Shown: in pieces, positions 8,568 through 16,313 of the stretch
Position numbering within the stretch: the first letter of the stretch is position 1
Layout of the letters: each line of letters opens with the position of its first letter
Source: Cellulomonas hominis
GTDB lineage: Bacteria; Actinomycetota; Actinomycetes; Actinomycetales; Cellulomonadaceae
DNA length: 48,377 nt
Assembly (NCBI RefSeq): GCF_901521055.1
Contig: NZ_CABEGA010000032.1
Span: 1 to 48,377, forward strand
Direction of reading: 5' to 3'
Program-made: the position numbers and the translations under genes
The notes under the pieces: generated by a model
Told to the model about the DNA's origin: nothing
Databases searched by the model: none
Seen by the model: the letters and a program-made list of their open reading frames with translations, nothing else

Positions 8568-9850
8568 CCGGGCCGCGGCTGGGGGTCGTCGCCGACGACG
8601 TGACCGGCGCGTGCGACCTCGCCGACGCGGTCCGGGACGCGGGCGGCTCCGCCGTGGTGGTCCTCGGCGTGCCCGGCCCGGACCTGGACCTGCCGCCGTG
8701 CGACAGCGCGGTGGTCGCCCTGCGCACCCGCACCGCGCCGCCCGCCCGGGCCGTCGAGGAGTCGGTCGCCGCGGCCCGCTGGCTGCTCGACCACGGCGCG
8801 CAGTCGATCTACCAGAAGTACTGCTCGACCTTCGACTCCACCGACCAGGACACCATCGGCCCGGTCGCGGACGCCCTGCGCGGGTTGCTCGGGCCGGGCA
8901 CGGTGTCCGTCGGCACCCCCGCCACGCCGCGGGCCGGGCGGACGCAGTACCAGGGCCACCTGTTCGTCGGGGACCGCCTGCTGTCCGAGTCGCCGCTGCG
9001 GGACCACCCGCTGACCCCGATGCACGACCCCGACCTCGTGCGGGTCCTCGGCCGCCAGACCCCCGGCCGCGTCGGCCTGCTGCCGTGGGCCGCGCTGCGG
9101 TCCGGCGACCCCGCGGAGGCGCTGGCGCGGCTCGTGGCGGACGGGACGGAGCACGTCCTGGTGGACGCCCTGACCGACGATGACCTGGACGTGCTGGCCG
9201 GGGCCGCCCTGGCGCTCGGGCCGGGTGCCCGGGGCGCGCGGGTGCTGCTGGGCGGCGCGGCCGGGCTGGCGGCGGCCGTGGCCCGCACGTGGGGGCGCAC
9301 GGGCGGGGCACCGGACCCCGTGCCGGGCCCGGGCGCCGGGCGCGCGCTGATCGTCTCCGGGAGCTGCTCCGCGCGGACGCTGGAGCAGGTGGCGGCCTTC
9401 GACGGCCCCCGGGTCGTGCTCGACGCCGTCGCCCTCGACGCCGACCCCGCCGCGACCCTGGAGGCCGTGCTCCGCGAGGTCGCCGCGGCGTACGGCGCCG
9501 GCGACGGACCCGTCCTCGTCTCCTCCACGGCCGACCCCGCCGCGGTGCGCGCCACGCAGGACCGGCTGGGGGTCCGGCACGCCGCCGCCCTCCTGGAGCA
9601 GGCCGCCGGCGAGGTCGCCGCCCGCGCGGTGCGCGACCTGGGCGTGCGCCGGCTGCTGGTCGCGGGCGGCGAGACGTCCGGAGCGGTCGCCGGGGCGCTG
9701 GGCCTGCGGGTGCTGCACGTCGGCCCCGCCGCCGCCCCCGGGGTGCCGTGGATGGTGCCCGCCACGGGGCCGCGCGTCGCCGTGCTGCTCAAGTCCGGGA
9801 ACTTCGGGGCGCCCGACCTGTTCCGCACCGCCTGGGAGGTCTGCCCGTGA
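8564..9850 (+). CDS. otnK: Four-carbon acid sugar kinase (OtnK/DUF1537 type)
   Basis: This 428-residue kinase is of the DUF1537 family, whose characterised members phosphorylate 3-oxo-tetronates or related four-carbon acids. The N-terminal domain starts with GVVADDVTGACDLADA. The C-terminal nucleotide domain has SGSCSARTLEQVAAF and VAGGETSGAVAGAL. The GTG start overlaps the DeoR stop and the gene stop overlaps the next start, each by four bases, indicating translational coupling. The next gene is an OtnC-like enzyme, the usual partner. The OtnI isomerase and the tetronate dehydrogenase of the known pathway are missing here. Confidence 0.85.
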   Translation: MTGPRLGVVADDVTGACDLADAVRDAGGSAVVVLGVPGPDLDLPPCDSAVVALRTRTAPPARAVEESVAAARWLLDHGAQSIYQKYCSTFDSTDQDTIGPVADALRGLLGPGTVSVGTPATPRAGRTQYQGHLFVGDRLLSESPLRDHPLTPMHDPDLVRVLGRQTPGRVGLLPWAALRSGDPAEALARLVADGTEHVLVDALTDDDLDVLAGAALALGPGARGARVLLGGAAGLAAAVARTWGRTGGAPDPVPGPGAGRALIVSGSCSARTLEQVAAFDGPRVVLDAVALDADPAATLEAVLREVAAAYGAGDGPVLVSSTADPAAVRATQDRLGVRHAAALLEQAAGEVAARAVRDLGVRRLLVAGGETSGAVAGALGLRVLHVGPAAAPGVPWMVPATGPRVAVLLKSGNFGAPDLFRTAWEVCP

Positions 9851-10545
9851 CCACGCACCCGCCGGACGGCGACGACCGGTCGGTGGACCGGCAGGTGGTG
9901 GACGCGGCGCGCGACGCCGTCGTGGCGGCGTGCCGGCACCTGGCGTCCCGCGGCCTGTCGCCGGGCGGCTCGGGCAACGTCAGCGTCCGGTACGGCGGCT
10001 GGCTGCTCATCACCCCCACGGGGTCGAGCCTGAGCCGGGTCTCCGCCGGGGAGCTCGCGGCCGTGCCGGTCGACCCCGGGGCACCGCTGCGGGACGACCC
10101 CTCGGACCCGCGGCCGTCGAAGGAGCTCCCCCTGCACCGTGCCGTCTACGCGGCGCGGCCCGACGCCGTCGCCGTGGTGCACCTGCACTCGCCCGCCGCC
10201 GTCGCCGCGTCCTGCCTGGAGCCCGCAGCGCTCCCGCGGGAGACGGCCACCGGGCCGCTGCCGGCGACCACCCCCTACCAGGTGATGCGCCTCGGGGACC
10301 TGCCGGTGGCGCCGTTCGCACTGCCGGGGACGGCCGAGCTCGCCGACGGCGTGGCGGCGCTGGCCGGCTCCGCGCCCGCGATGCTCCTGGCCAACCACGG
10401 GTCGGTCGTCGCCGGGGCGAACCTCGACGCCGCCGTGGACCTCGCGGAGGAGCTGGAGGCCGCCGCGCAGGTCGTGCTGCTGCTGCAGGGCGTGCCGCAC
10501 CGGCGGCTCACGGCCGCCGAGGTCGCGGCGCTCCGGGCGCGCTGA
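9847..10545 (+). CDS. otnC: Class II aldolase/OtnC-type 3-oxo-tetronate 4-phosphate decarboxylase
   Basis: This 232-residue protein belongs to the zinc-dependent class II aldolase/adducin family. The fold signature GSGNVSVR is at 42-48, the metal ligands are H112 and H114 (VVHLHS) and H184 (LANHGSVV), and the likely catalytic acid is E93 (SKELPLH). Coupling to an OtnK-type kinase suggests decarboxylation of a 3-oxo-tetronate 4-phosphate to dihydroxyacetone phosphate. An L-fuculose- or ribulose-phosphate aldolase or epimerase role is the alternative. The gene ends the rightward operon and converges on the STAS gene. Confidence 0.8.
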   Translation: MTTHPPDGDDRSVDRQVVDAARDAVVAACRHLASRGLSPGGSGNVSVRYGGWLLITPTGSSLSRVSAGELAAVPVDPGAPLRDDPSDPRPSKELPLHRAVYAARPDAVAVVHLHSPAAVAASCLEPAALPRETATGPLPATTPYQVMRLGDLPVAPFALPGTAELADGVAALAGSAPAMLLANHGSVVAGANLDAAVDLAEELEAAAQVVLLLQGVPHRRLTAAEVAALRAR

Positions 10546-10582
10546 CCCGACCGGACCGCCGGCCCGGCTGGACCGCTGGGGC

Positions 10583-10843
10583 TCAGGACGCGGACGTGTC
10601 CGCGGGGAGCCGCAGCTGACCGCCGTACTCCCGGCAGTGCCGGGCCACGCCCTCGAGGGTCGCGCGGCCGGCGTCGTCGAGCACCTGCACGTCGCTCGCG
10701 TCGACGAGCAGCTCGTCGCCGGTGGCCTGCAGCAGGCAGTGCAGCGCCTCGCGCAGCGCCGACGCGCTGTGCACGTCGAGGTCGCCCCGCACCGCGATCA
10801 CCGAGGGCGCCGCCGGCCGTCCCAGATCGATGGTCACGTCCAC
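10583..10843 (-). CDS. STAS-domain protein without the usual phosphorylation serine
   Basis: This 86-residue single-domain protein is related to anti-sigma-factor antagonists. The beta-alpha pattern runs VIAVRGDLDVHSASALREAL, then LLVDASDVQVLDDAGRATL. Classical antagonists have D-S-S-G at the switch, whereas this protein has D-D-A-G, so the phosphoserine site is replaced by Ala. The start GTG 10843 has a GGGAGG ribosome site. No anti-sigma kinase or phosphatase gene is adjacent. It could be a constitutively active antagonist or a stressosome-like or lipid-binding STAS protein. Confidence 0.75.
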   Translation of the reverse strand: MDVTIDLGRPAAPSVIAVRGDLDVHSASALREALHCLLQATGDELLVDASDVQVLDDAGRATLEGVARHCREYGGQLRLPADTSAS

Positions 10844-10903
10844 GACGCACCTCCCTGACGTCGGTCGCGCGCCGCACTGCCGCAGCCCGCCGCCCCGAGC
10901 GTA

Positions 10904-10941
10904 GAAGCGGTTCTCGCGGACCGCGCGTCGAAGTGGTTCTC
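10904..10941. repeat. Paired dyads GAAGnGGTTCTC upstream of the STAS gene
   Basis: GAAGCGGTTCTC (10904-10915) and GAAGTGGTTCTC (10930-10941) are direct copies 26 bp apart, each containing a GAA-n4-TTC dyad. They lie 60-100 bp before the STAS start and may be regulator sites for it. No known consensus is claimed. Confidence 0.4.
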
Positions 10942-10973
10942 CCCGCCCGTGTCCCAGATTTCCGACCCCCTGG

Positions 10974-10989
10974 TGTGCGAAGTCGCACA
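10974..10989. promoter_or_regulatory. 16-bp palindrome TGTGCGA-AG-TCGCACA
   Basis: Perfect 7-bp arms around AG lie just upstream of the GH38 operator and -10 box. The site is in the -35 region and could bind an activator or a second repressor. Confidence 0.4.
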
Positions 10990-10997
10990 TCCCGTAG

Positions 10998-11015
10998 TGT
11001 GGCAACGTTCCTACA
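10998..11015 (+). promoter_or_regulatory. LacI-type operator at the first GH38 promoter
   Basis: TGTGGCAACGTTCCTACA has a perfect left half-site and a 5/7 right half-site compared with the palindrome at 21684. A TAGTGT -10-like box at 10995-11000 overlaps its left edge, so binding would block the polymerase. The gene starts about 50 bp downstream. Confidence 0.6.
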
Positions 11016-11065
11016 TCCGTCCGGCGTCGTACGGGGACCGTGCGCGCGCCCGACCGAGGAGAGCC

Positions 11066-14000
11066 GTGCACCGCAGCCTCGCCGACCTGACCGCCCGCAT
11101 CGACCGCACGCTGAAGGAGCGCGTCCTGCCGTGGGTCCACACCCAGCGGACGCCCCTGGAGGTGACCGTCGCCCACCTGCCGGGCGAGCCGCTCCCGTTC
11201 GCCGAGGCGGTGCGGCTGCCGTTCGAGCCGACGGCCGTCGGCGAGCCGTGGGGCCGCGCCTGGTCCACCAGCTGGTTCCGGCTGCGCGGCGTCGTCCCGC
11301 CCGGCATGGCGGGGCGGCGCGTCGAGGTGCTCGTCGACCTCGGGTTCCGCACCGGCGGGCCCGGCTTCGAGGCCGAGGGCCTCGTGTACACGCCGGACGG
11401 GGTGCCGGTGAAGGGCATCGAGCCGCGCAACCTCTACGTCCCCGTCAGCCCGTCTGCGCAGGGCGGGGAGGTCGTGGACCTCTACGTCGAGGCCGCCGCG
11501 AACCCGTCGATCGGCGGGCAGCCCACGACCGACCTGGGCGACCTCGCGACCGTGCCGGACACGCTGCTGTACCGGCTCGCCCGCGCGGAGGTGGCCGTCC
11601 TGGAGGAGGAGGTCCAGGCCCTCGCCCTCGACGTGCAGGTGCTGCACGAGCTGGCGCTCCAGCTGCCCGAGAACGACCCGCGCCGCGAGCAGGTCCGCGC
11701 CGGGCTGGAGCGCCTGGTCGACGAGCTCGACGTCCGCGACGTCCCGGGCAGCGCCGCGCGCGCCCGCGCCCAGGTCGCGGACCTCCTCGCGCGGCCCGCC
11801 GCCCCGAGCGCGCACCGGGTGTCCGCGGTCGGGCACGCCCACATCGACTCGGCGTGGATGTGGCCGGTCCGCGAGACCATCCGCAAGTGCGCCCGCACGT
11901 TCTCCAACGTCGTCGCGCTGGCCGACGCGTACCCGGACCTCCGGTTCGCCTGCTCCTCCGCGCAGCAGTACGCGTGGACGAAGGAGCACCACCCGCACGT
12001 CTTCGACCGGATCCGGGAGAAGGTCGCGTCCGGGCAGTTCGTCCCCGTCGGCGGCATGTGGGTCGAGTCCGACACCAACATGCCCGGCGGCGAGGCCCTG
12101 GTCCGGCAGTTCGTGCAGGGCAAGCGGTTCTTCGACCGCGAGCTCGGCGTCGAGCCGCGTGAGGTCTGGCTCCCCGACTCCTTCGGCTACACCGGCGCGC
12201 TCCCCCAGCTCGCGCGGCTGGCCGGGTTCCGGTGGTTCCTCTCGCAGAAGATGTCGTGGAACACCACCAACCGGTTCCCGCACCACACGTTCTGGTGGGA
12301 GGGCATCGACGGCAGCCGCGTCTTCACGCACTTCCCGCCCGCCGACACCTACGGCGCGAAGCTCTCCGGGGAGCAGCTGGCCTACGGGGTCGCGAACTTC
12401 GCCGACGCGGGGCCGGCGAACCGGAGCCTGCTGCCGTTCGGCTACGGCGACGGCGGCGGCGGCCCGACCCGCGAGATGATGGAGACCGCGCACCGCGTCG
12501 CGGACCTCGAGGGCTCGCCGCGCGTGGTCGTCGAGACGCCGGCGGAGTTCTTCGCCGGGGCGGAGGCCGAGTACCCGCAGGCGCCCGTGTGGGCCGGCGA
12601 GATGTACCTGGAGTTCCACCGCGGCACCTACACCAGCCAGCTGAAGATGAAGCAGGGCAACCGCCGCACCGAGCACCTGCTGCGGGAGGCCGAGCTGTGG
12701 GCGGCGACCGCCGCGGTGCGCGCCGGCGCGGACTACCCGCACGAGCACCTGGACCGGCTCTGGCAGGACATGCTGCTGCTGCAGTTCCACGACATCCTGC
12801 CCGGCAGCAGCATCGCCTGGGTGCACCGGGAGGCGCGCGAGACCTACGAGCGGCTGGCCCGGGAGCTCGAGGCCCTGGTCGCAGACGCGCTCGCCGCGGC
12901 GGCCGGCCACGGGGACGTCGAGGTGGTCGCGAACGCCGCACCGCACGCCCGCGACGGCGTGCCCGCGCTCGGCGCCGGGCCCGCTGCCGGCACGACCGGC
13001 GGCGCCGGCACCGTCGAGGTCCGGTCGCAGGACGGCGCCACGGTGCTCGACAACGGCCTGGTGCGGGTGCGGGTCGACGCCGACGGCACGATCGGCTCCG
13101 TCCGGGACCTGGTCGCGGGCCGGGAGGTCCTCGCGCCCGGGGCGGCCGCCAACGTGCTGCAGCTGCACCCGGACCAGCCCGTGCGGTTCGACGCCTGGGA
13201 CGTCGACGAGTTCTACCGGCACCGCGTCCGGGAGCTCCGCGAGGTCACCAACCTGGCCGTCGACACCACGGACCCGGCGTGCCCGGTCGTCCGGGTCACG
13301 CGGCAGGACGGCGCGTCCACCTACGTGCAGACCATCGCGCTGGCGGCCGGCGAGCGCCGCGTCGACCTCGCGCTCGACGTCGACTGGCACGAGCGCGAGA
13401 CGCTCTGCAAGGCGGCGTTCCCGCTGGCCGTGCACGCCGACCGGTCCGCGAGCGAGATCCAGTTCGGCCACGTGCAGCGCGCCACCCACACCAACACGTC
13501 GTGGGACGCCGCCCGGTTCGAGATCTGCGCCCACCGCTGGGTGCACGTCGCGGAGCCCGGCTACGGCGTCGCGCTGGTCAACGACTCCACGTACGGGCAC
13601 GACGTCACCCGGCCGGGCCCCGGCGACGCGCGGGGTGCCGGCGCCACGACGGTCCGGCTCTCGCTGGTCCGGGCGCCGCTCTACCCGGACCCGGAGACCG
13701 ACCAGGGCCGGCACACGATGCGGTACGCCCTGGTGGTCGGGGCCCGTGTCGACGACGCCGTCCGAGAGGGCTACCGGATCAACCTGCCCGCCCGCCGGGT
13801 GCGCGGCGCCGGCGAGGTCCGGCCGCTGGTCACCGTCGAGGGCGGCGGCGCGGTCGTCGAGGCCGTGAAGCTCGCCGACGACCGGTCCGGCGACGTCGTG
13901 GTGCGGCTGTACGAGTCCCGCGGCGGGCACGGGCGCGCGACGGTCCGGCCGGGGTTCGAGGCCGCGGGGGTGGACGTGCGGGACCTGCTGGAGCGAGAGG

Positions 14001-14107
14001 ACCCGGAGGTCGCCGCGCTGGCGCCGCTCGAGCCGCTGCCCGGCGGCGGCGTCGCCCTGGACCTGAACCCGTTCCAGGTGGTGACGCTGCGCTTCCGCCG
14101 CGCGTGA
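11066..14107 (+). CDS. GH38 alpha-mannosidase, long class II type
   Basis: This 1013-residue retaining alpha-mannosidase is zinc-dependent and probably cytoplasmic, since no signal peptide is visible. An N-terminal extension precedes the GH38 catalytic domain at about 250-550. Metal ligands lie in GHAHIDSAWMWP (H259, D261) and the nucleophile is D371 in WLPDSFGYTGALPQL. The family motif LLQFHDILPGSSI follows near residue 570, then the C-terminal beta domains. The start is GTG 11066, with GAGGAGAG five bases upstream. An operator shared with other GH genes lies before it, and the gene ends at a shared hairpin with the convergent GH84 gene. Confidence 0.9.
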   Translation: MHRSLADLTARIDRTLKERVLPWVHTQRTPLEVTVAHLPGEPLPFAEAVRLPFEPTAVGEPWGRAWSTSWFRLRGVVPPGMAGRRVEVLVDLGFRTGGPGFEAEGLVYTPDGVPVKGIEPRNLYVPVSPSAQGGEVVDLYVEAAANPSIGGQPTTDLGDLATVPDTLLYRLARAEVAVLEEEVQALALDVQVLHELALQLPENDPRREQVRAGLERLVDELDVRDVPGSAARARAQVADLLARPAAPSAHRVSAVGHAHIDSAWMWPVRETIRKCARTFSNVVALADAYPDLRFACSSAQQYAWTKEHHPHVFDRIREKVASGQFVPVGGMWVESDTNMPGGEALVRQFVQGKRFFDRELGVEPREVWLPDSFGYTGALPQLARLAGFRWFLSQKMSWNTTNRFPHHTFWWEGIDGSRVFTHFPPADTYGAKLSGEQLAYGVANFADAGPANRSLLPFGYGDGGGGPTREMMETAHRVADLEGSPRVVVETPAEFFAGAEAEYPQAPVWAGEMYLEFHRGTYTSQLKMKQGNRRTEHLLREAELWAATAAVRAGADYPHEHLDRLWQDMLLLQFHDILPGSSIAWVHREARETYERLARELEALVADALAAAAGHGDVEVVANAAPHARDGVPALGAGPAAGTTGGAGTVEVRSQDGATVLDNGLVRVRVDADGTIGSVRDLVAGREVLAPGAAANVLQLHPDQPVRFDAWDVDEFYRHRVRELREVTNLAVDTTDPACPVVRVTRQDGASTYVQTIALAAGERRVDLALDVDWHERETLCKAAFPLAVHADRSASEIQFGHVQRATHTNTSWDAARFEICAHRWVHVAEPGYGVALVNDSTYGHDVTRPGPGDARGAGATTVRLSLVRAPLYPDPETDQGRHTMRYALVVGARVDDAVREGYRINLPARRVRGAGEVRPLVTVEGGGAVVEAVKLADDRSGDVVVRLYESRGGHGRATVRPGFEAAGVDVRDLLEREDPEVAALAPLEPLPGGGVALDLNPFQVVTLRFRRA

Positions 14108-14113
14108 CGCCGG

Positions 14114-14145
14114 CCCGGGTCCCCGTCAGAGGGCGGGGACCCGGG
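14114..14145. terminator. Bidirectional terminator between GH38 and GH84
   Basis: A perfect 12-bp stem, CCCGGGTCCCCG with its complement, encloses an 8-base loop. It begins 7 bp after the GH38 stop and covers the last codons of the convergent GH84 gene, so it probably serves both. Confidence 0.75.
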
Positions 14146-16075
14146 AGGCGGCAGCGACCCGCGAGGCGGCGAGGAGGCGGTCGAGCGCGGCGTCGAGGAC
14201 CGCCCAGCCCGCGTCGGTGAGCAGCCAGCGCACGGCCCCGTCGCCGGTCAGGAACACGACCGTGCGGGGCGCGGGCGCGGGCCGGCCGGTGGTCAGGGGC
14301 GTCCCGGCGGCGACCTCGACCACCACCGGCCGGTCCTCGGGCTCCGGCGCCCGGGCGAGCACGCGCGCGCCGGCGACGGGCTCGCACCAGGTCAGCCGGC
14401 CCGCCCCGCGGTGCACCCGCACGGGGGCGGCGCCGTCCGGCACCAGCCGGTCCCGGTCGAGCAGCACGCCGGACTCCCGCGCGATCCCGAGCGTGACCAG
14501 CCGGCCCCACGCGAGGACCGGCACGGCGGCGTCGGCCAGGGAGCCCGCGGCGGCCGCGGGGGCGTCGGGGGTCAGCACCGCCAGGTCGACCTCGGCGTGG
14601 TCGGCGGGCGGCCAGGTCGAGGCCACGCGGACGTCGAGCCCGCGCAGCCGCAGCCAGCCGGCGGTCGCGCGGTCCCCCGGCGTCGGCTCGGGCCCGGTGA
14701 CCAGCACGGCCCGGTGCGCCTCACCCCGGACGCCCGCGACCCCGTCGACGGCGGCACCGACCGCCGCGAGGGCCGCGCGGACGAACCGGGCGACGTCGGA
14801 CCGCAGCACGTCGGGGAACTTCGTCTCGACCAGGTCGAGCGCCGCCCGCGCCGTCGCGGCGTCGCCGTCGCCCCGCAGCAGCGCGCACGCCGCGAGCCCG
14901 GCGGCCCCGGTGCGTGCCGCGGCCGTCAGCCACGGGCGCAGGCCCTCGACCAGGGGGTCCCCGTCGTCCGCCGCCGAGGGCACCGCCTCCGCGAGCTCCC
15001 GCATCCGGCCGGCGACGACGTCGAGGGCGCCGGCGTCGCCCCGGACGGCCGCGTCCATCGCGGCCGCCAGCCCGGCGTCCCGCGGGGCGTCGGGCGGCCA
15101 GGTGCCGCACGCGCGGACGAGCGGACCGACGAGCGGCGCGCGGTCACCCGCGACGGCCGCGAGCGCCGCCGCACCGGCCGCCTCCGGGTCGTACACCGCG
15201 GGGTCGCGGGCCCAGGCCCCGACCGTGGCGAGCGGCAGCCGGGACGGCACCGCCTCGATCATGGCGTTGGCGACGATGCCGTCGAGCGGCAGGTCCTCGA
15301 CGTCCTCGGGCCGCCCGGTGAGCGGCCCCAGGAACAGCCGGGTGCGGTCGAAGTCGTTGACCGGGAAGTTGTCCCACAGCACGAGCCGGCGCCGGAACGC
15401 CGCGGCCGCATCCGCCACATCCTGCCGGGTGACCGTCCCGACCACGATGTCCGCGCCGGTCCACAGCACGCGGGCGTCGTCGGGCAGCGTCTCGGCGAGC
15501 CCGTCGCGGTAGTCCGAGGGGCCGCAGCCGGCGTAGTCGGTGGGGCAGACCGTCATCGGGTGGGTGAGGCCCGCCGGCTCGAGGAACGCGTCCCGGAACC
15601 GCCGCGCCGCCTCGCCGTGCGCCCGGCCGCTGCCGCCCCGGCCGGGCCCGTAGGCGGCCTCGTCGGCGGGGTGCGGCAGCCCGTAGGGCACGTCGTCGAA
15701 CAGCAGCCACACGTCGTGCACGCCCGCCGTCCGGACCTGCTCCGCCTTCGCCACCAGGGCGTCGTGGTCGGCGTCGTCGGTGTACCGCATCGACAGGCCC
15801 GGGGCGACGGACCACACGAACGTCACGCCGGCGTGCGCGGCGCGCTGGGCCAGCTCACCGAGCCGGGCGAGCTCCGCGGCGGGGTACGGCTCGCGCCACC
15901 GCTCCCGGTGCCAGGGGTCGTCCTTCGGCGCGTACAGGTAGGTGTCGAGCCCGAGCGCCGGTGCCGCGGAGAGCAGGGCCAGCCGCTCGTCGTGCCGCCA
16001 GGGCGGGCCGTAGAACCCCTCGACCACCCCCGCGGACAGGCGGACGGGCAGGGACGGTCCTCCGCGACGCGACAT
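14126..16075 (-). CDS. GH84 beta-N-acetylglucosaminidase
   Basis: This 649-residue protein is of the GH84 family (O-GlcNAcase/NagJ type), which removes beta-linked N-acetylglucosamine by substrate-assisted catalysis. The domain opens with GVVEGFYGPPW and the catalytic Asp pair is in LLFDDVPYG (D127, D128). Later come CPTDYAG and LWDNFPVNDF, typical of the barrel. The C-terminal part is Ala-rich and less recognisable. There is no signal peptide. ATG 16084 is the other possible start. A TTGACA box (complement of 16107-16112) lies upstream. With the neighbouring GH38 and GH2 genes it suggests breakdown of GlcNAc- and mannose-containing glycans, as in N-glycan cores. Confidence 0.87.
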   Translation of the reverse strand: MSRRGGPSLPVRLSAGVVEGFYGPPWRHDERLALLSAAPALGLDTYLYAPKDDPWHRERWREPYPAAELARLGELAQRAAHAGVTFVWSVAPGLSMRYTDDADHDALVAKAEQVRTAGVHDVWLLFDDVPYGLPHPADEAAYGPGRGGSGRAHGEAARRFRDAFLEPAGLTHPMTVCPTDYAGCGPSDYRDGLAETLPDDARVLWTGADIVVGTVTRQDVADAAAAFRRRLVLWDNFPVNDFDRTRLFLGPLTGRPEDVEDLPLDGIVANAMIEAVPSRLPLATVGAWARDPAVYDPEAAGAAALAAVAGDRAPLVGPLVRACGTWPPDAPRDAGLAAAMDAAVRGDAGALDVVAGRMRELAEAVPSAADDGDPLVEGLRPWLTAAARTGAAGLAACALLRGDGDAATARAALDLVETKFPDVLRSDVARFVRAALAAVGAAVDGVAGVRGEAHRAVLVTGPEPTPGDRATAGWLRLRGLDVRVASTWPPADHAEVDLAVLTPDAPAAAAGSLADAAVPVLAWGRLVTLGIARESGVLLDRDRLVPDGAAPVRVHRGAGRLTWCEPVAGARVLARAPEPEDRPVVVEVAAGTPLTTGRPAPAPRTVVFLTGDGAVRWLLTDAGWAVLDAALDRLLAASRVAAASRVPAL

Positions 16076-16164
16076 GCCGACCATGCAAGCGGGCGCGCGC
16101 CCGGGATGTCAATCGCCGCACAGATGTGCTCCCCCGAACACGAGAACCCGTCGGAGGGCCCTTC

Positions 16165-16204
16165 TTGACAGCGGGGGGCCGCGCGGTATGGGATCGATTG
16201 CAGG
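16165..16204 (+). promoter_or_regulatory. Promoter with weak LacI-type operator for the second GH38 gene
   Basis: TTGACA at 16165-16170, a 16-bp spacer and TATGGG at 16187-16192 form a plausible promoter. The -10 overlaps TGGGATCGATTGCA (16189-16202), which keeps all eight fixed positions of the LacI pattern TGnnAnCGnTnnCA, although its outer arms are poorly matched to the other sites. Confidence 0.5.
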
Positions 16205-16313
16205 ATACGATCGACCCGCCGGAGCGGCCCCGAGGGGGCGGACCGCCCTGCCATCGCACGACCGATCACCGGATCACCACGACGAACCCGCGCGACGACG
16301 CACGAGGAGCGAG

